A program made the translations under genes and the position numbers. From Candidatus Woesearchaeota archaeon (GTDB lineage Archaea > Nanobdellota > Nanobdellia > Woesearchaeales > JAHWIC01), in assembly GCA_019322485.1 (NCBI GenBank), contig JAHWIK010000033.1, positions 42,596 through 106,595 of the forward strand: DNA of 64,000 nt, read 5' to 3'. Below the pieces are notes generated by a model that was not told the origin of the DNA, did no database searches, and saw only the letters and a program-made list of their open reading frames with translations. Below, piece after piece: positions 51,304 to 59,800 of the stretch (positions are counted from its first letter, which is position 1; each line of letters opens with the position of its first letter).

Positions 51304-52273
51304 TTTCTAAACTTTCCTTTACCTCACCTATTGACGCTGCCGAAGTACCTACCTTTCCAACAGTGATTCCTGCAGCATGGTTTGCTATTACAGCCGCTTC
51401 TTTTGTTGTTGCACCTGAAGCAAGAGCTAAAGTAAGTGCTGCCACAGCTGTATCGCCAGCGCCAGTAACATCATATACCTCTTTTGCCTTCGTAGGTATA
51501 TTAGTAACATTGCCGTCCTTTTCAAAAAGAGATATTCCTTTTTCTCCTCTTGTTATAAGTATCTCTGTGTCTAACCTTTTTAATAGGTTATTTCCCATCC
51601 TCAACACAGCTTCATCAGATTGCTCCTCAATATTAGTAATCCTAGATGCTTCTCTATGGTTAGGTGTAATCAATGTAACGCCCTTATAAAAATCAATATG
51701 CTTCGGTTTTGGGTCAACCACCAGTATCTTATTTTTGCTTTTAGCTAACCCTATGAGGTTTTCCATTACAGATTTAGTTACAACACCCTTAGCATAATCA
51801 GATACAATTATAGCGTCAATCTCATTTATTTTTTGTTTGGCAAATTCTATGATTCCATCTGCAATAGATTCATCAGTACTATCTACCTTTTCATAATCGA
51901 CCCTCAACAACTGCTGACCCATCGCAAGTATTCTCACTTTCTGTATAGTCGGTTTTGTTTTATCGGCAAAAATACCGTCAACATTAATGTTTCTCTTACT
52001 AAACTCCCGGAAAAGAGTATTTTTCGCATTATCTTCACCAACAATTCCAACCATAAACGATTTCCCACCTAAAGCAGAAAGGTTATTTGCAACATTAGCC
52101 GCACCGCCAGGCGCAAAACCCTCAGCTGTAACCTTGACAACCTGAACAGGCGCCTCAGGACTTATCCTAGAAACATCTCCAACAATGTATTTATCTAACA
52201 TTACATCTCCAATAACTAAGATTTTCTTATTCTTGAATTGTTCGATTATCCCCAACAGTTTTTCCTTATCCAT
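51296..52273 (-). CDS. rfaE1: D-glycero-beta-D-manno-heptose 7-phosphate kinase (HldA / RfaE domain I)
   Basis: 325 residues, PfkB/ribokinase fold. Phosphorylates heptose 7-phosphate at C1. VIGDVMLDKYIVGDVSRISPEAPV, FAPGGAANVANNLSALGG, QQLLRVDYE, VVDPKP, ITPNHREA and the catalytic DVTGAGDTAVAALTLALASG follow the RfaE N-terminal domain closely. In E. coli this domain is fused with the adenylyltransferase; here the two are separate genes of one operon. Overlaps HldD by eight bases. Confidence 0.93.
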   Translation of the reverse strand: MDKEKLLGIIEQFKNKKILVIGDVMLDKYIVGDVSRISPEAPVQVVKVTAEGFAPGGAANVANNLSALGGKSFMVGIVGEDNAKNTLFREFSKRNINVDGIFADKTKPTIQKVRILAMGQQLLRVDYEKVDSTDESIADGIIEFAKQKINEIDAIIVSDYAKGVVTKSVMENLIGLAKSKNKILVVDPKPKHIDFYKGVTLITPNHREASRITNIEEQSDEAVLRMGNNLLKRLDTEILITRGEKGISLFEKDGNVTNIPTKAKEVYDVTGAGDTAVAALTLALASGATTKEAAVIANHAAGITVGKVGTSAASIGEVKESLENE

Positions 52274-53159
52274 GCAGCCACCCCATATAATCTTTTATAG
52301 CTTCTTTTAACATCCATTTTGCTCTGAACCCCAAAAATTTCTCAGCTCTTGTTGTATCTGCTTGAGTATGATTTTGGTAAGTTCCTTCATAAGGATTATC
52401 GAAATATTCCGGCTCAAGATTAGTGCCCAAAACCTCATTTAGAACCTTTATTAATTCATTAAAGGTTGTTGCAATCCCTGTTCCAATATTATAAATTCCG
52501 CTTTTTTTTGCATCTAAAGCTTTAATTGTAGCATCAACAGTATCCTTAACATAGATATGGTCTCTTTTTTGCTCTCCAAATTTGAATATCCTCGGCTTTT
52601 TGCCTGCTTTAAATTGTTTAGATAAGTGATAAATCATAGAAGCAGGCCTTCCCTTAAGAGCCTCTCTCGGACCAAACACATTAAAGTAGCGTAAGCCAAT
52701 GATATGCATGCCATCAAAATATGTTTCAGCTAATTCATCCATCATCAATTTTGATTGTGCATAAGCACTCATTAATTCCTTCGACTGGTCTTCTTTCTGC
52801 GGTGCAGGACCATTCCCATATAAACTTGCTGTAGAAGCGTAGATTAATTTAGCATTATTCTTCTTTGCTAATTCCAGAATTAATTTGAATCCTTCTACAT
52901 TTTGCCTAATAGTCTCTTTATCATTTGGATATCTTGGGTCAGTTATAGCTGCCTGATGAAATATCACATCAAAGCTCCCTTCAATTTCAAATGGTTTAGA
53001 AATGTCTATATCAAGTATTTTTCCTTTGAATCCATTTATGTTTTCCTTATGCCCTGAGCTAAAATTATCTGCTATTGTTACTTCATGCCCTTGTTTCTCC
53101 AGTTCTAAAGCAAGATTACTACCAATAAATCCAGCTCCTCCTGTTACTAAGCACTTCAT
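52266..53159 (-). CDS. rfaD: ADP-glyceromanno-heptose 6-epimerase-like SDR (HldD)
   Basis: 297 residues. Converts ADP-D,D-heptose to ADP-L,D-heptose in bacteria. GGAGFIGSNLALEL, HQAAITDPRYPND, YASTASLYGNG and the catalytic SAYAQSKLMMD are SDR motifs; YFNVFGPREALKGRPASMIYHL, KFGEQKRDHIYVKDTV, GTYQNHTQAD and DYMGWLHG correspond to HldD segments. Its place in the heptose operon supports the call, although UDP-glucose-epimerase-like SDRs are close relatives. Overlaps the cupin gene by four bases. Confidence 0.8.
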   Translation of the reverse strand: MKCLVTGGAGFIGSNLALELEKQGHEVTIADNFSSGHKENINGFKGKILDIDISKPFEIEGSFDVIFHQAAITDPRYPNDKETIRQNVEGFKLILELAKKNNAKLIYASTASLYGNGPAPQKEDQSKELMSAYAQSKLMMDELAETYFDGMHIIGLRYFNVFGPREALKGRPASMIYHLSKQFKAGKKPRIFKFGEQKRDHIYVKDTVDATIKALDAKKSGIYNIGTGIATTFNELIKVLNEVLGTNLEPEYFDNPYEGTYQNHTQADTTRAEKFLGFRAKWMLKEAIKDYMGWLHG

Positions 53160-53524
53160 TCTTTTTCACCAGGCAATTCCAATTTCGACAAATCAACTTC
53201 TCCAGATAATTCATCTCTGTATGAATCAGAATCTTCATGATGTGTTGAAAATTCAATAATCTCGGAATCCTCCAAACCAGTAAATCTATGTTCTTGATTT
53301 GGTTTTACCATTTGTGCTTGACCAGGTTTCATTATAATCTTGTTTCCATCTAATTCCAACAGAACCTTACCCTTGTTTATGTAGAATGTTTCATCCTTGT
53401 TTTTGTGATGATGCATGCTGCACCTAAAACCCTTTTTTAAAACTAATAATTTGCCACAATAATCTCTGTTTACAATCCATCTTTCTTCGCCCCAGACCTT
53501 TGGTACAATCTTAATATCTTGCAT
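53156..53524 (-). CDS. Cupin-domain protein at the head of the heptose operon, candidate sugar-phosphate isomerase
   Basis: 122-residue single cupin. KVWGEERWIVN at the start and CSMHHHKNKDETFYINKG (first His cluster with Glu) and VKPNQEHRFTG (second His) recall the cupin domain of type II phosphomannose isomerases and lyxose isomerases. The first gene of the heptose operon, overlapping hldD. Since no gmhA (sedoheptulose 7-phosphate isomerase) lies in the window, it may catalyse this aldose-ketose step. GGTGAG just before the ATG serves as Shine-Dalgarno. Family sure, function hypothetical. Confidence 0.72.
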   Translation of the reverse strand: MQDIKIVPKVWGEERWIVNRDYCGKLLVLKKGFRCSMHHHKNKDETFYINKGKVLLELDGNKIIMKPGQAQMVKPNQEHRFTGLEDSEIIEFSTHHEDSDSYRDELSGEVDLSKLELPGEKE

Positions 53525-53534
53525 ATTCTCACCA

Positions 53535-53551
53535 GTATGAACTTTTCATAC
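53535..53551. promoter_or_regulatory. Perfect 7-3-7 palindrome, candidate operator of the heptose operon
   Basis: GTATGAA (53535-53541), CTT, TTCATAC (53545-53551) form a perfect inverted repeat over the predicted transcription start (near 53546) of the heptose operon. The divergent gene encodes a ribbon-helix-helix protein, a class that binds short inverted repeats, so it is the likely ligand. The repeat is seen; binding is inferred. Confidence 0.55.
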
Positions 53552-53567
53552 CTAGTTAAGAACAACT

Positions 53568-53577
53568 CTTTTATAAA
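53568..53577 (-). promoter_or_regulatory. TATA box of the heptose operon
   Basis: Minus-strand ATTTATAAAA with CCGAAAC upstream (53578-53584) as BRE. Transcription would begin about 25 bases on, inside the palindrome at 53535-53551. Confidence 0.6.
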
Positions 53578-53579
53578 TG

Positions 53580-53613
53580 TTTCGGTTTTTAGGTATATTG
53601 ACTAAAAACGAAA
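53580..53613. repeat. Imperfect inverted repeat between divergent promoters
   Basis: TTTCGgTTTTTAG (53580-53592) and CTAAAAACGAAA (53602-53613) pair with one extra base. Each arm contains the BRE (CGAAA) of one of the divergent promoters plus an A/T run, so the symmetry may reflect two facing promoters or a shared regulator site. Confidence 0.5.
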
Positions 53614-53623
53614 GGTTTAAATA
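53608..53623 (+). promoter_or_regulatory. BRE/TATA promoter of the RHH-nucleotidyltransferase gene
   Basis: ACGAAAGG followed by TTTAAATA (53616-53623). The ATG at 53650 lies about 30 bases from the box centre, so the transcript is nearly leaderless. Confidence 0.6.
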
Positions 53624-53633
53624 GTAATACCGA

Positions 53634-53654
53634 TTCATACTTTTTTATTATGAA
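53634..53654. promoter_or_regulatory. Second copy of the operator half-sites
   Basis: TTCATAC (53634-53640) and, six to seven bases on, TTATGAA (53648-53654, one mismatch to GTATGAA) repeat the half-sites of the palindrome at 53535-53551 in outward order. They cover the transcription start and start codon of the RHH-nucleotidyltransferase gene, as expected for autoregulation. Confidence 0.4.
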
Positions 53655-54384
53655 AAAGCAGAAGATTGCCATAAGTGTCGATAATTCGTTGTTGAATCTT
53701 GTGGACAGCAAAGTAGACGGCTCTGTGATAAGGTCCAGAAGCCAGGCAATTGAATATTTTCTTAAGAAAGGTTTGACAGAGGAGTCAATAACAACTGCAG
53801 TTCTTTTATTGAAAGGAACGCAGCAAGATGCGGCATTAAAAAACTTCAAAGGGAAATCATTGATAAAGAACCAGATTGAATTCTTTTCCAATAACGGAAT
53901 TAAAAAAATCTATCTTATAACCCAAAACCCCAGGAAAGAATTGAGGGAGGAACTAATTGACACTAATGTAGAGATTATTGAAAAAGACTCTAAGGGTAAC
54001 GCATCTGCACTTTTAACTCTCAAAGGAAAGATAAAGAGCAACTTCATTGTTATGTCTGGCGATACATACAACAACTTTGACCTTATAAAAATGATAAATA
54101 AGCACCTATCCCTTAACAAATTAGCAACGATGGGTTTAATGACAAGGGAAAAGCCCTCTGCCTATGGAACTGCTATCCTAGACGGTGATTTAATAATAGA
54201 CTTCCAGGAAAAAACAAAATCATTAAGCTCGCATATTGTAAACGCAGGAATCTATATCTTCAAACCTGAAATTTTTGAATTAATCCAGGGAAATTCTCTA
54301 GAAAAAGAAGTATTCCCAAAGCTAGCTAAGATAAAAGAATTGATAGGATTCTTTACATACGGAGAATATGAACATTTTGGTTAA
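53650..54384 (+). CDS. Ribbon-helix-helix DNA-binding domain fused to a nucleotidyltransferase-like domain with degenerate signature loop
   Basis: 244 residues. Residues 1-45 look like a CopG/RHH domain: KIAISVDNSLLNLVDSKV (beta strand then helix) and RSRSQAIEYFLKKGL. Residues 50-244 have the NDP-sugar pyrophosphorylase fold: SGDTYNN, FQEKTK and NAGIYIFKPE keep the metal-site Asp and sugar-contact residues. The nucleotide loop normally reading GGxGTRxxPxT is instead LLKGTQQDAALKNF, so catalysis is doubtful and a ligand-sensing role likely. Divergent from the heptose operon, with palindromes at both starts. Best read as a one-component regulator that senses a sugar phosphate or NDP-sugar; a weakly active enzyme cannot be excluded. 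Confidence 0.75.
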   Translation: MKKQKIAISVDNSLLNLVDSKVDGSVIRSRSQAIEYFLKKGLTEESITTAVLLLKGTQQDAALKNFKGKSLIKNQIEFFSNNGIKKIYLITQNPRKELREELIDTNVEIIEKDSKGNASALLTLKGKIKSNFIVMSGDTYNNFDLIKMINKHLSLNKLATMGLMTREKPSAYGTAILDGDLIIDFQEKTKSLSSHIVNAGIYIFKPEIFELIQGNSLEKEVFPKLAKIKELIGFFTYGEYEHFG

Positions 54385-54390
54385 ACAAGA

Positions 54391-55536
54391 TTACAACAAC
54401 TTGCCAACTGCTTTCAAGATATCGTCAACTTCTATAGCCTTCATGCATTTCTGATAATTTCCGCTTCTTTTTGTAAACACGCAGTCAGGAACCTGGCCCT
54501 TATGCACATTGATGCAAGGGCTATACTCACATACATTTCCTTTGTATATGGAAACATTATTCTTGCCAAACGCTCCAAATCTTTGGGGCAGATTAGGCCC
54601 AAACAAGCCAATTGTTTTGACTCCCTGCGCAGCTGCTATATGCATTGGTCCTGTATCATTCGAGATAAAAAGCTTGCACTGCTCTATCAGATAAAAAGTC
54701 TGCTTTAAGCTAATTCTTCCTGCAAGATTAAATGACTTGTTCTTCATAGAGTCCTGTATATTCCCAACAAGATTTCTTTCATAGCCTGCTCCAACAAATA
54801 CTATTTTAGCTTTATACTTTTCAATCAGCTCGTCAGCTGCCTTTGTAAATCTGTCTCTAGGCCACATCCTTGATTTAGCCGATTCAGCAGCTCCAGGAGC
54901 AACGCCTATAATTAAATCCTTCTTTGAGATTTTTAACTTTTTAAAGAGGTCATCAACAACTTTCTTGTTTTTCTTGTCTACATTCAATTGTTCAAGATGG
55001 CTTATCTCAAATCTAGTACCTAGCTTTTTCGCCAAATCTAAAAAAGTTTTACTAACATGCTGTTTGTCATTATATTTCACTTTATCTGTATAAAGCAATG
55101 ACCTAACTCCATGAGAATAGCCAATTCTTCTGTTACCTACAAATAATGCGATTATTGCTGAAATGTTTAGGTATTCTTCTAGGTCAATAACTAAATCGAA
55201 TTTACTGCGATTTCTAAGCATGAAATTTGTTATAGAAAGAGGATTCAAATTAATGACATTCAATTTATCATAACTACTAAAACACTCGTAAACATCCTTA
55301 TTGCGCGGTGTAGCAAGAATAGAAATTTTTGAAGTAGGAAATTTTTGTCTTAAAGCTTTTATAGCAGGAAATGTAAGGATTGTTTCACCAATGCCCCAGA
55401 ACTGTATCACAAGTATATTCCTTATATTTGGAGCTGTTTTTCTCTTAAAAAAACTAAATAAGCCTAATACAATACATAAAACATTTCCGATAAACCTATC
55501 AACGAATTTAATCAATTTGACGCCCAAGAATTTCAC
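54391..55536 (-). CDS. GT9-family glycosyltransferase, heptosyltransferase-like
   Basis: 381 residues. After a basic and hydrophobic lead (LIKFVDRFIGNVLCIVLGLF, possibly membrane-associated) comes ILVIQFWGIGETILTFPAIKAL, a GT9 signature variant. APGAAESAKSRMWPRDRF, ISNDTGPMHIAAAQGVKTIGLFGPN are donor-half motifs, and a cysteine pair (CEYSPC) with C-terminal CVF...CMK is conserved in WaaF/Q-like proteins. It is adjacent to the heptose operon region, making it the best candidate heptosyltransferase. Starts with GTG five bases after the small membrane-protein gene. Confidence 0.85.
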   Translation of the reverse strand: MKFLGVKLIKFVDRFIGNVLCIVLGLFSFFKRKTAPNIRNILVIQFWGIGETILTFPAIKALRQKFPTSKISILATPRNKDVYECFSSYDKLNVINLNPLSITNFMLRNRSKFDLVIDLEEYLNISAIIALFVGNRRIGYSHGVRSLLYTDKVKYNDKQHVSKTFLDLAKKLGTRFEISHLEQLNVDKKNKKVVDDLFKKLKISKKDLIIGVAPGAAESAKSRMWPRDRFTKAADELIEKYKAKIVFVGAGYERNLVGNIQDSMKNKSFNLAGRISLKQTFYLIEQCKLFISNDTGPMHIAAAQGVKTIGLFGPNLPQRFGAFGKNNVSIYKGNVCEYSPCINVHKGQVPDCVFTKRSGNYQKCMKAIEVDDILKAVGKLL

Positions 55537-55540
55537 CTGT

Positions 55541-55885
55541 TTATTTCTTCTTAGATTTCTTTATAGTTTTCTCAATCCTATCAAGTCTCCCTAATATTTC
55601 CTTAAAATACGGATTTCTCTTTGCAGCTTCCTTTGATTCTTCTCTATAAAACCCAGCCCTATCTTCAAGGTAACCAAATAATATCATCATCAGCACTATC
55701 GCAATATATATTGGAATAAACCAAGCTGTAATATATATTTTAATTCCATAATCCTGCAGTTTTGACAAAACCAAGAACAGAATCATACCAGAATTTATCA
55801 TGGCTACCCAGGACATGGTACGCTGTACCCAAAGCTTGCTGTATATCAGAATTTTTCTAAATGAAAAAAATAATTTCAAGATCAT
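55541..55885 (-). CDS. Small membrane protein with charged C-terminal helix
   Basis: 114 residues: two hydrophobic helices (WVAMINSGMILFLVLSKL; IYITAWFIPIYIAIVLMMILFG) and a charged tail (EILGRLDRIEKTIKKSKKK) likely to be helical. Overlaps the DUF2304-like gene by four bases. The operon position with GT2, DUF2304-like and AglB genes suggests an accessory role in polyprenyl-linked glycan assembly. No recognised family. Confidence 0.6.
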   Translation of the reverse strand: MILKLFFSFRKILIYSKLWVQRTMSWVAMINSGMILFLVLSKLQDYGIKIYITAWFIPIYIAIVLMMILFGYLEDRAGFYREESKEAAKRNPYFKEILGRLDRIEKTIKKSKKK

Positions 55886-56211
55886 TTTTTCCTTTCAATA
55901 GCAATCTTCCTGACAATCTCTTCAAGTTTATTTTGGTTTATCCTTACAATTGTATAGGTGTAAAACAAAGCTCCTATCAGAAACATAAAGCCCAATATTA
56001 TAAAAAAATCCATTGTCCTGACTAAATTCAAAGATTTCACTATGGGATCTAATATCTGCGGGAATATTGCCACAATAATAAATAGTATCCATAACACTAA
56101 CCAAAAACTATATTCTTTTACAGTAAGCTCCTTCCTTTTATAATGCAAAAAAGTATAGTATGCCATAAATACTCCAAACAAAGTCCCTAAAATCTGTATT
56201 CCAAGTACCAT
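55882..56211 (-). CDS. DUF2304-like small membrane protein
   Basis: 109 residues with three helices. FLHYKRKELTVKEYSFWLVLWILFIIVAIFPQILDPIVKSL and the C-terminal charged helix RINQNKLEEIVRKIAIERKK match the DUF2304 pattern. Such proteins commonly follow DPM1-like GT2 genes, as here (four-base gap), and are thought to help hold the GT2 at the membrane, like eukaryotic DPM2/DPM3; this role is inferred. Confidence 0.72.
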   Translation of the reverse strand: MVLGIQILGTLFGVFMAYYTFLHYKRKELTVKEYSFWLVLWILFIIVAIFPQILDPIVKSLNLVRTMDFFIILGFMFLIGALFYTYTIVRINQNKLEEIVRKIAIERKK

Positions 56212-56215
56212 TTTC

Positions 56216-56878
56216 TCACCTTGTTAATCTCCACCAAAACATATTAAGCACAATCTTGATTCCATCCAAAACCGTTGTGCCTTTGTATTTATCAGAGTAG
56301 ATTGTTTGTATTGGAATTTCCTTGTATTTTAGCTTTTTTTTGCCAACATTTGCTATCATCTCTGATTCCATGCTGTAATCGCTAGCTATCCACCTGATTT
56401 TTTTGTAAGCCTTTCTCGTAAGTGCCCTATAACCGCACTGTGTATCTCTCAGGTTAAGGTTATATAATAACTTTGTGGCTTTGTTGATAACCAGATTACC
56501 AAATCTAAGTATTAATGGCATCTGTTTGCCTCGCTTTCTATAACCAAAAACAATATCAGCGTCCTTAAGGCTCTTCAGAAAATTAGGAATTTCATTTGGG
56601 TCATGCTGTGCATCAGCATCAAGTAAAATTAAGGCTTCTGCTCCATTTTTAATTGCAAAATCACATCCAGTCTTAATAGCCGCACCTTTGCCTAGATTCA
56701 CTATATGCCTAAAAGAAATAACTTTGTTCCTGATAGCTACATCAAAAGTTTTATCCTTGCTTCCATCATCAACAACAATTATTTTATTGACATACCTTTT
56801 TGTTTTCTTAATTATCTTCCCTATATTTCTATCTTCATTATAAGCTGGTATTACTACCCAGATATTTTCCTTTCTCAT
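56216..56878 (-). CDS. GT2 glycosyltransferase, DPM1-like
   Basis: 221 residues. WVVIPAYNEDRNIGKII, IVVDDGSKDKT and LILLDADAQHDPNEIP are the GT2/DPM1 motifs; LRDTQCGYRALTRK is the acceptor-side motif. The ATG at 56878 lies one base past the aglB stop, tightly coupling them; a longer frame from 56923 lies within aglB. Followed by a DUF2304-like membrane gene. Expected to make the polyprenyl-phosphate sugar used for the AglB lipid-linked oligosaccharide. Confidence 0.87.
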   Translation of the reverse strand: MRKENIWVVIPAYNEDRNIGKIIKKTKRYVNKIIVVDDGSKDKTFDVAIRNKVISFRHIVNLGKGAAIKTGCDFAIKNGAEALILLDADAQHDPNEIPNFLKSLKDADIVFGYRKRGKQMPLILRFGNLVINKATKLLYNLNLRDTQCGYRALTRKAYKKIRWIASDYSMESEMIANVGKKKLKYKEIPIQTIYSDKYKGTTVLDGIKIVLNMFWWRLTR

Positions 56879-56879
56879 A

Positions 56880-59800
56880 TTAGGGCTTATTAGAGGAGAG
56901 ATTAGAACTAACCTCTGCTTCACTTTCGTCTATTGCAGTTTCCTCAATCTCCTCTTTTTTTGTTTCTTCGGGCTCTTTAAATTCATCCATTATATTGGTT
57001 GCGTTTCCTTCCCAATTAACCTTCCAGACAATTATTCTGCCGCCGGTTATGCCTCTTTGGTCGCTGAATTTCTCAAAATGTTTCAAGCCATGGCCTTCCA
57101 TATAAAATAACCTTGTAAACATGCCAGCTACTAATTTAGGGTGGCAAAGTAAAGCAGTATAGCCATCACCAGAAGGAATCAAGGTCATTCCTACAGTGCC
57201 AATAGTATCATTCAAAAATTCCTTTTTGACCATTCCATCTTCTGTGGCATATGCTAATGCTGCAGGATGCATTATTCCCTGCTGTGTTGAGATATCGACA
57301 TCCATTGTCTCTAAATCGACCAAAGCTTTTGTTCCCTGCAAAAATCCGCATTCTAAAGTTTTATTGTCCTTTTTGTTGCAACCCTGCATTCCAAAATAAT
57401 TAGGCCATTCTGCTATCCAGTTGTTCGCTTCTTTGCTGTCACTTATTGATTGTATCTCATAATAGATATTTTCAGCTTCTTCCAGAGACAAATTAAACCT
57501 TTCCTGTAAGAATTGAGCACTTTTATCCTTATCATTCGTATACTCCCTCTTCTTAAGGGTATTGTACATTAATGCCCTATCAAAATCCCAGCTTCCAAAA
57601 TGAGACCAAACACCTGCCTTACCAACCATATCCTCAGAAGATATAAAATAGTCCTCTGGTGGCTCACAATGGGTATATTGCAAAACAGAATCTGCTTCTC
57701 TATCTGACAATCCTTCATCTTCTAAAATCTTTCTTGCATCAACTTTATCCAAAACAATTATTTTATATATAACATCAATCGCCTTTGGTGTATCGGTTAT
57801 TATTTTATTCAATTCTCTAAAAGCATTATTTGCCCCACAATCAAGCATCCTTAATATTCCAATTGCTTTGTCTTCATCATCTGTCAATAAGGTATTGCCA
57901 ATCCAGTGCGCTTGAGGACTATTTTGTGATGTTCCATCGAATGTAACTGCTCTGTCGCCAATATACTTGAACCAATGTCCAAAATCCCACCAAGAATTTA
58001 TAATTGCGTCTGGCTCTGATTCAAGCCTTATCTTCTCCAAAGAAGACCACCACGCATCATTCATACTAGGTATCTCATTCGTAGCTGTTGCCATAGCAGA
58101 TTTAAATGGGGCTATAAGCAATAAACACATCAATAGTATAAGAGAAACACTGGTTATAATTTTATGGATATTAAGTTCTTTTGAAATCCATGTATTAAGG
58201 TACTTATACATTAAACCAACAGTAATGCCAAATGAAACAGCAAACGCAGGTACCAGTAACAAAGTAAACCTTATACCTTTAACACTTGCATATATTGTGG
58301 AAAGTATCCAAAGTGCCAAAAGAATAGCATACTTTGCATCTATTTCCCTGTCACTTTCCCTTACTGCTATTATAAGTCTGGCTATTACAGGTATAGCTAC
58401 TAAGACAATAAATATCCTAAGATTTTGCGGCTTAGCTAAGATAATTAAGGCATACCAAACAATAGAAGACCCAATAAACCAAAGTTTAGCATCTTTTTTC
58501 TTAATTGTCGATAATACCAAACCAGATATTCCGATTAAAAACAAGAACCAATTACCAAAACCAATTTGCGATATTACTCCATTAAGTGATGCAGGATTTT
58601 GTTCAGCAACTGTTGTAAAGACATTAGGCCACACAGTTGTTATTCCTACTTCTTTCATCTTAACAAAACTCATAGGGCCTGTTAACAAAAAGCTTTTGAA
58701 AGTCGAAAAACTAGTAAAAATCGAAACAAATACCATTGAAGAAATCATAAAACACAAAAGCAAAAATAAAGTATTCTTAATACCTGGCTGCTTAACAAAA
58801 TTTGTTAGTCCCTTTTTTAATTCATTTATATGTAAGATAGTATAATATCCAAGATAAATTACTAAAGTGGCAAATATAAAGGCAAGAATATGCCACCAAC
58901 CTCCCCATGTAAATGAGTACATCCCAACAAACAAACCTGCTATTGCGCTAAATAATATTTTCCTATTTCTGTCCTTTGTCTCAAATGCCTCTAGGAAAAG
59001 CCAAGTTACTAACAAGGGGAACAGTACGTTATAAGCATCTGTATCAGCAAAACCACCAGCTGTCCTTGTCAAAAATGCTGGATGGATTGCGACAATTGCA
59101 GCAGCAATAACACCACCAAAGTTTCCACCTATGCGTCTGGCAATAAAAAATGCTGGGATAACAGCTAAGGCGGCTAAGATAACAGGCACATAGAAAACTA
59201 CTTTTAGCAAATCCAAATCTCTATTAAAAAAACTGAAGAATTTATATGCATAAGCTTCTAGATAAGCGTGAAACGTATCCGGAGGAACTCCTCGACCATT
59301 AGGCGCGTACATATGATTATCATAAGGCTTTCCATCCCTCAATTCATCGCCAGGATGGGCATTTTCAATAATATTTCTTGCATGTCTTGCCCAGAAGTAA
59401 GGGTCTATTGCTAACAAATAAGTCTGCCCGTTCTCATTCTGCAACCTTGTTTTAAAATGAGCAGATGTACCTTCTATCTGCTGGTCCAACATAGATTTTT
59501 GTTCAGATAAGAATTTCTGGAACTCTCTCTCAACCAGAACATCCTTGTTCTGGCCAGGCAGGTTAGGGTACTGCTGATTTATCTGGGTCCTTATCTGGTC
59601 CTTAAAATAATTGTATACATTATTCTTTGCCCAATTGTCAGTAATAGGTAAATATGCAGGCTGCACTCTCAAAAAAATGGATAAGAATAAGGGAATCAAT
59701 AACAAAAATACTAGTTTATATTTAACAAAAAACTCAGAAATGGCTTTCCAGTCAATTGAAATTTCTTCCTCACCGCTAGGCTCTTTTTCTCCTCTTCCAA

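Noticed and set aside
53580..53613. The CTAAAAACGAAA inverted repeat as the main operator
   Set aside because: Its arms overlap the two BRE elements, so the symmetry can arise from facing promoters. The exact 7-3-7 palindrome at 53535-53551 is the better operator candidate; the repeat is kept only as a feature.
57967..58845. 292-codon plus-strand reading frame opposite aglB
   Set aside because: It lies wholly antisense to the conserved membrane region of aglB; its composition is what one expects from the complement of hydrophobic codons, with no recognisable motif or promoter.
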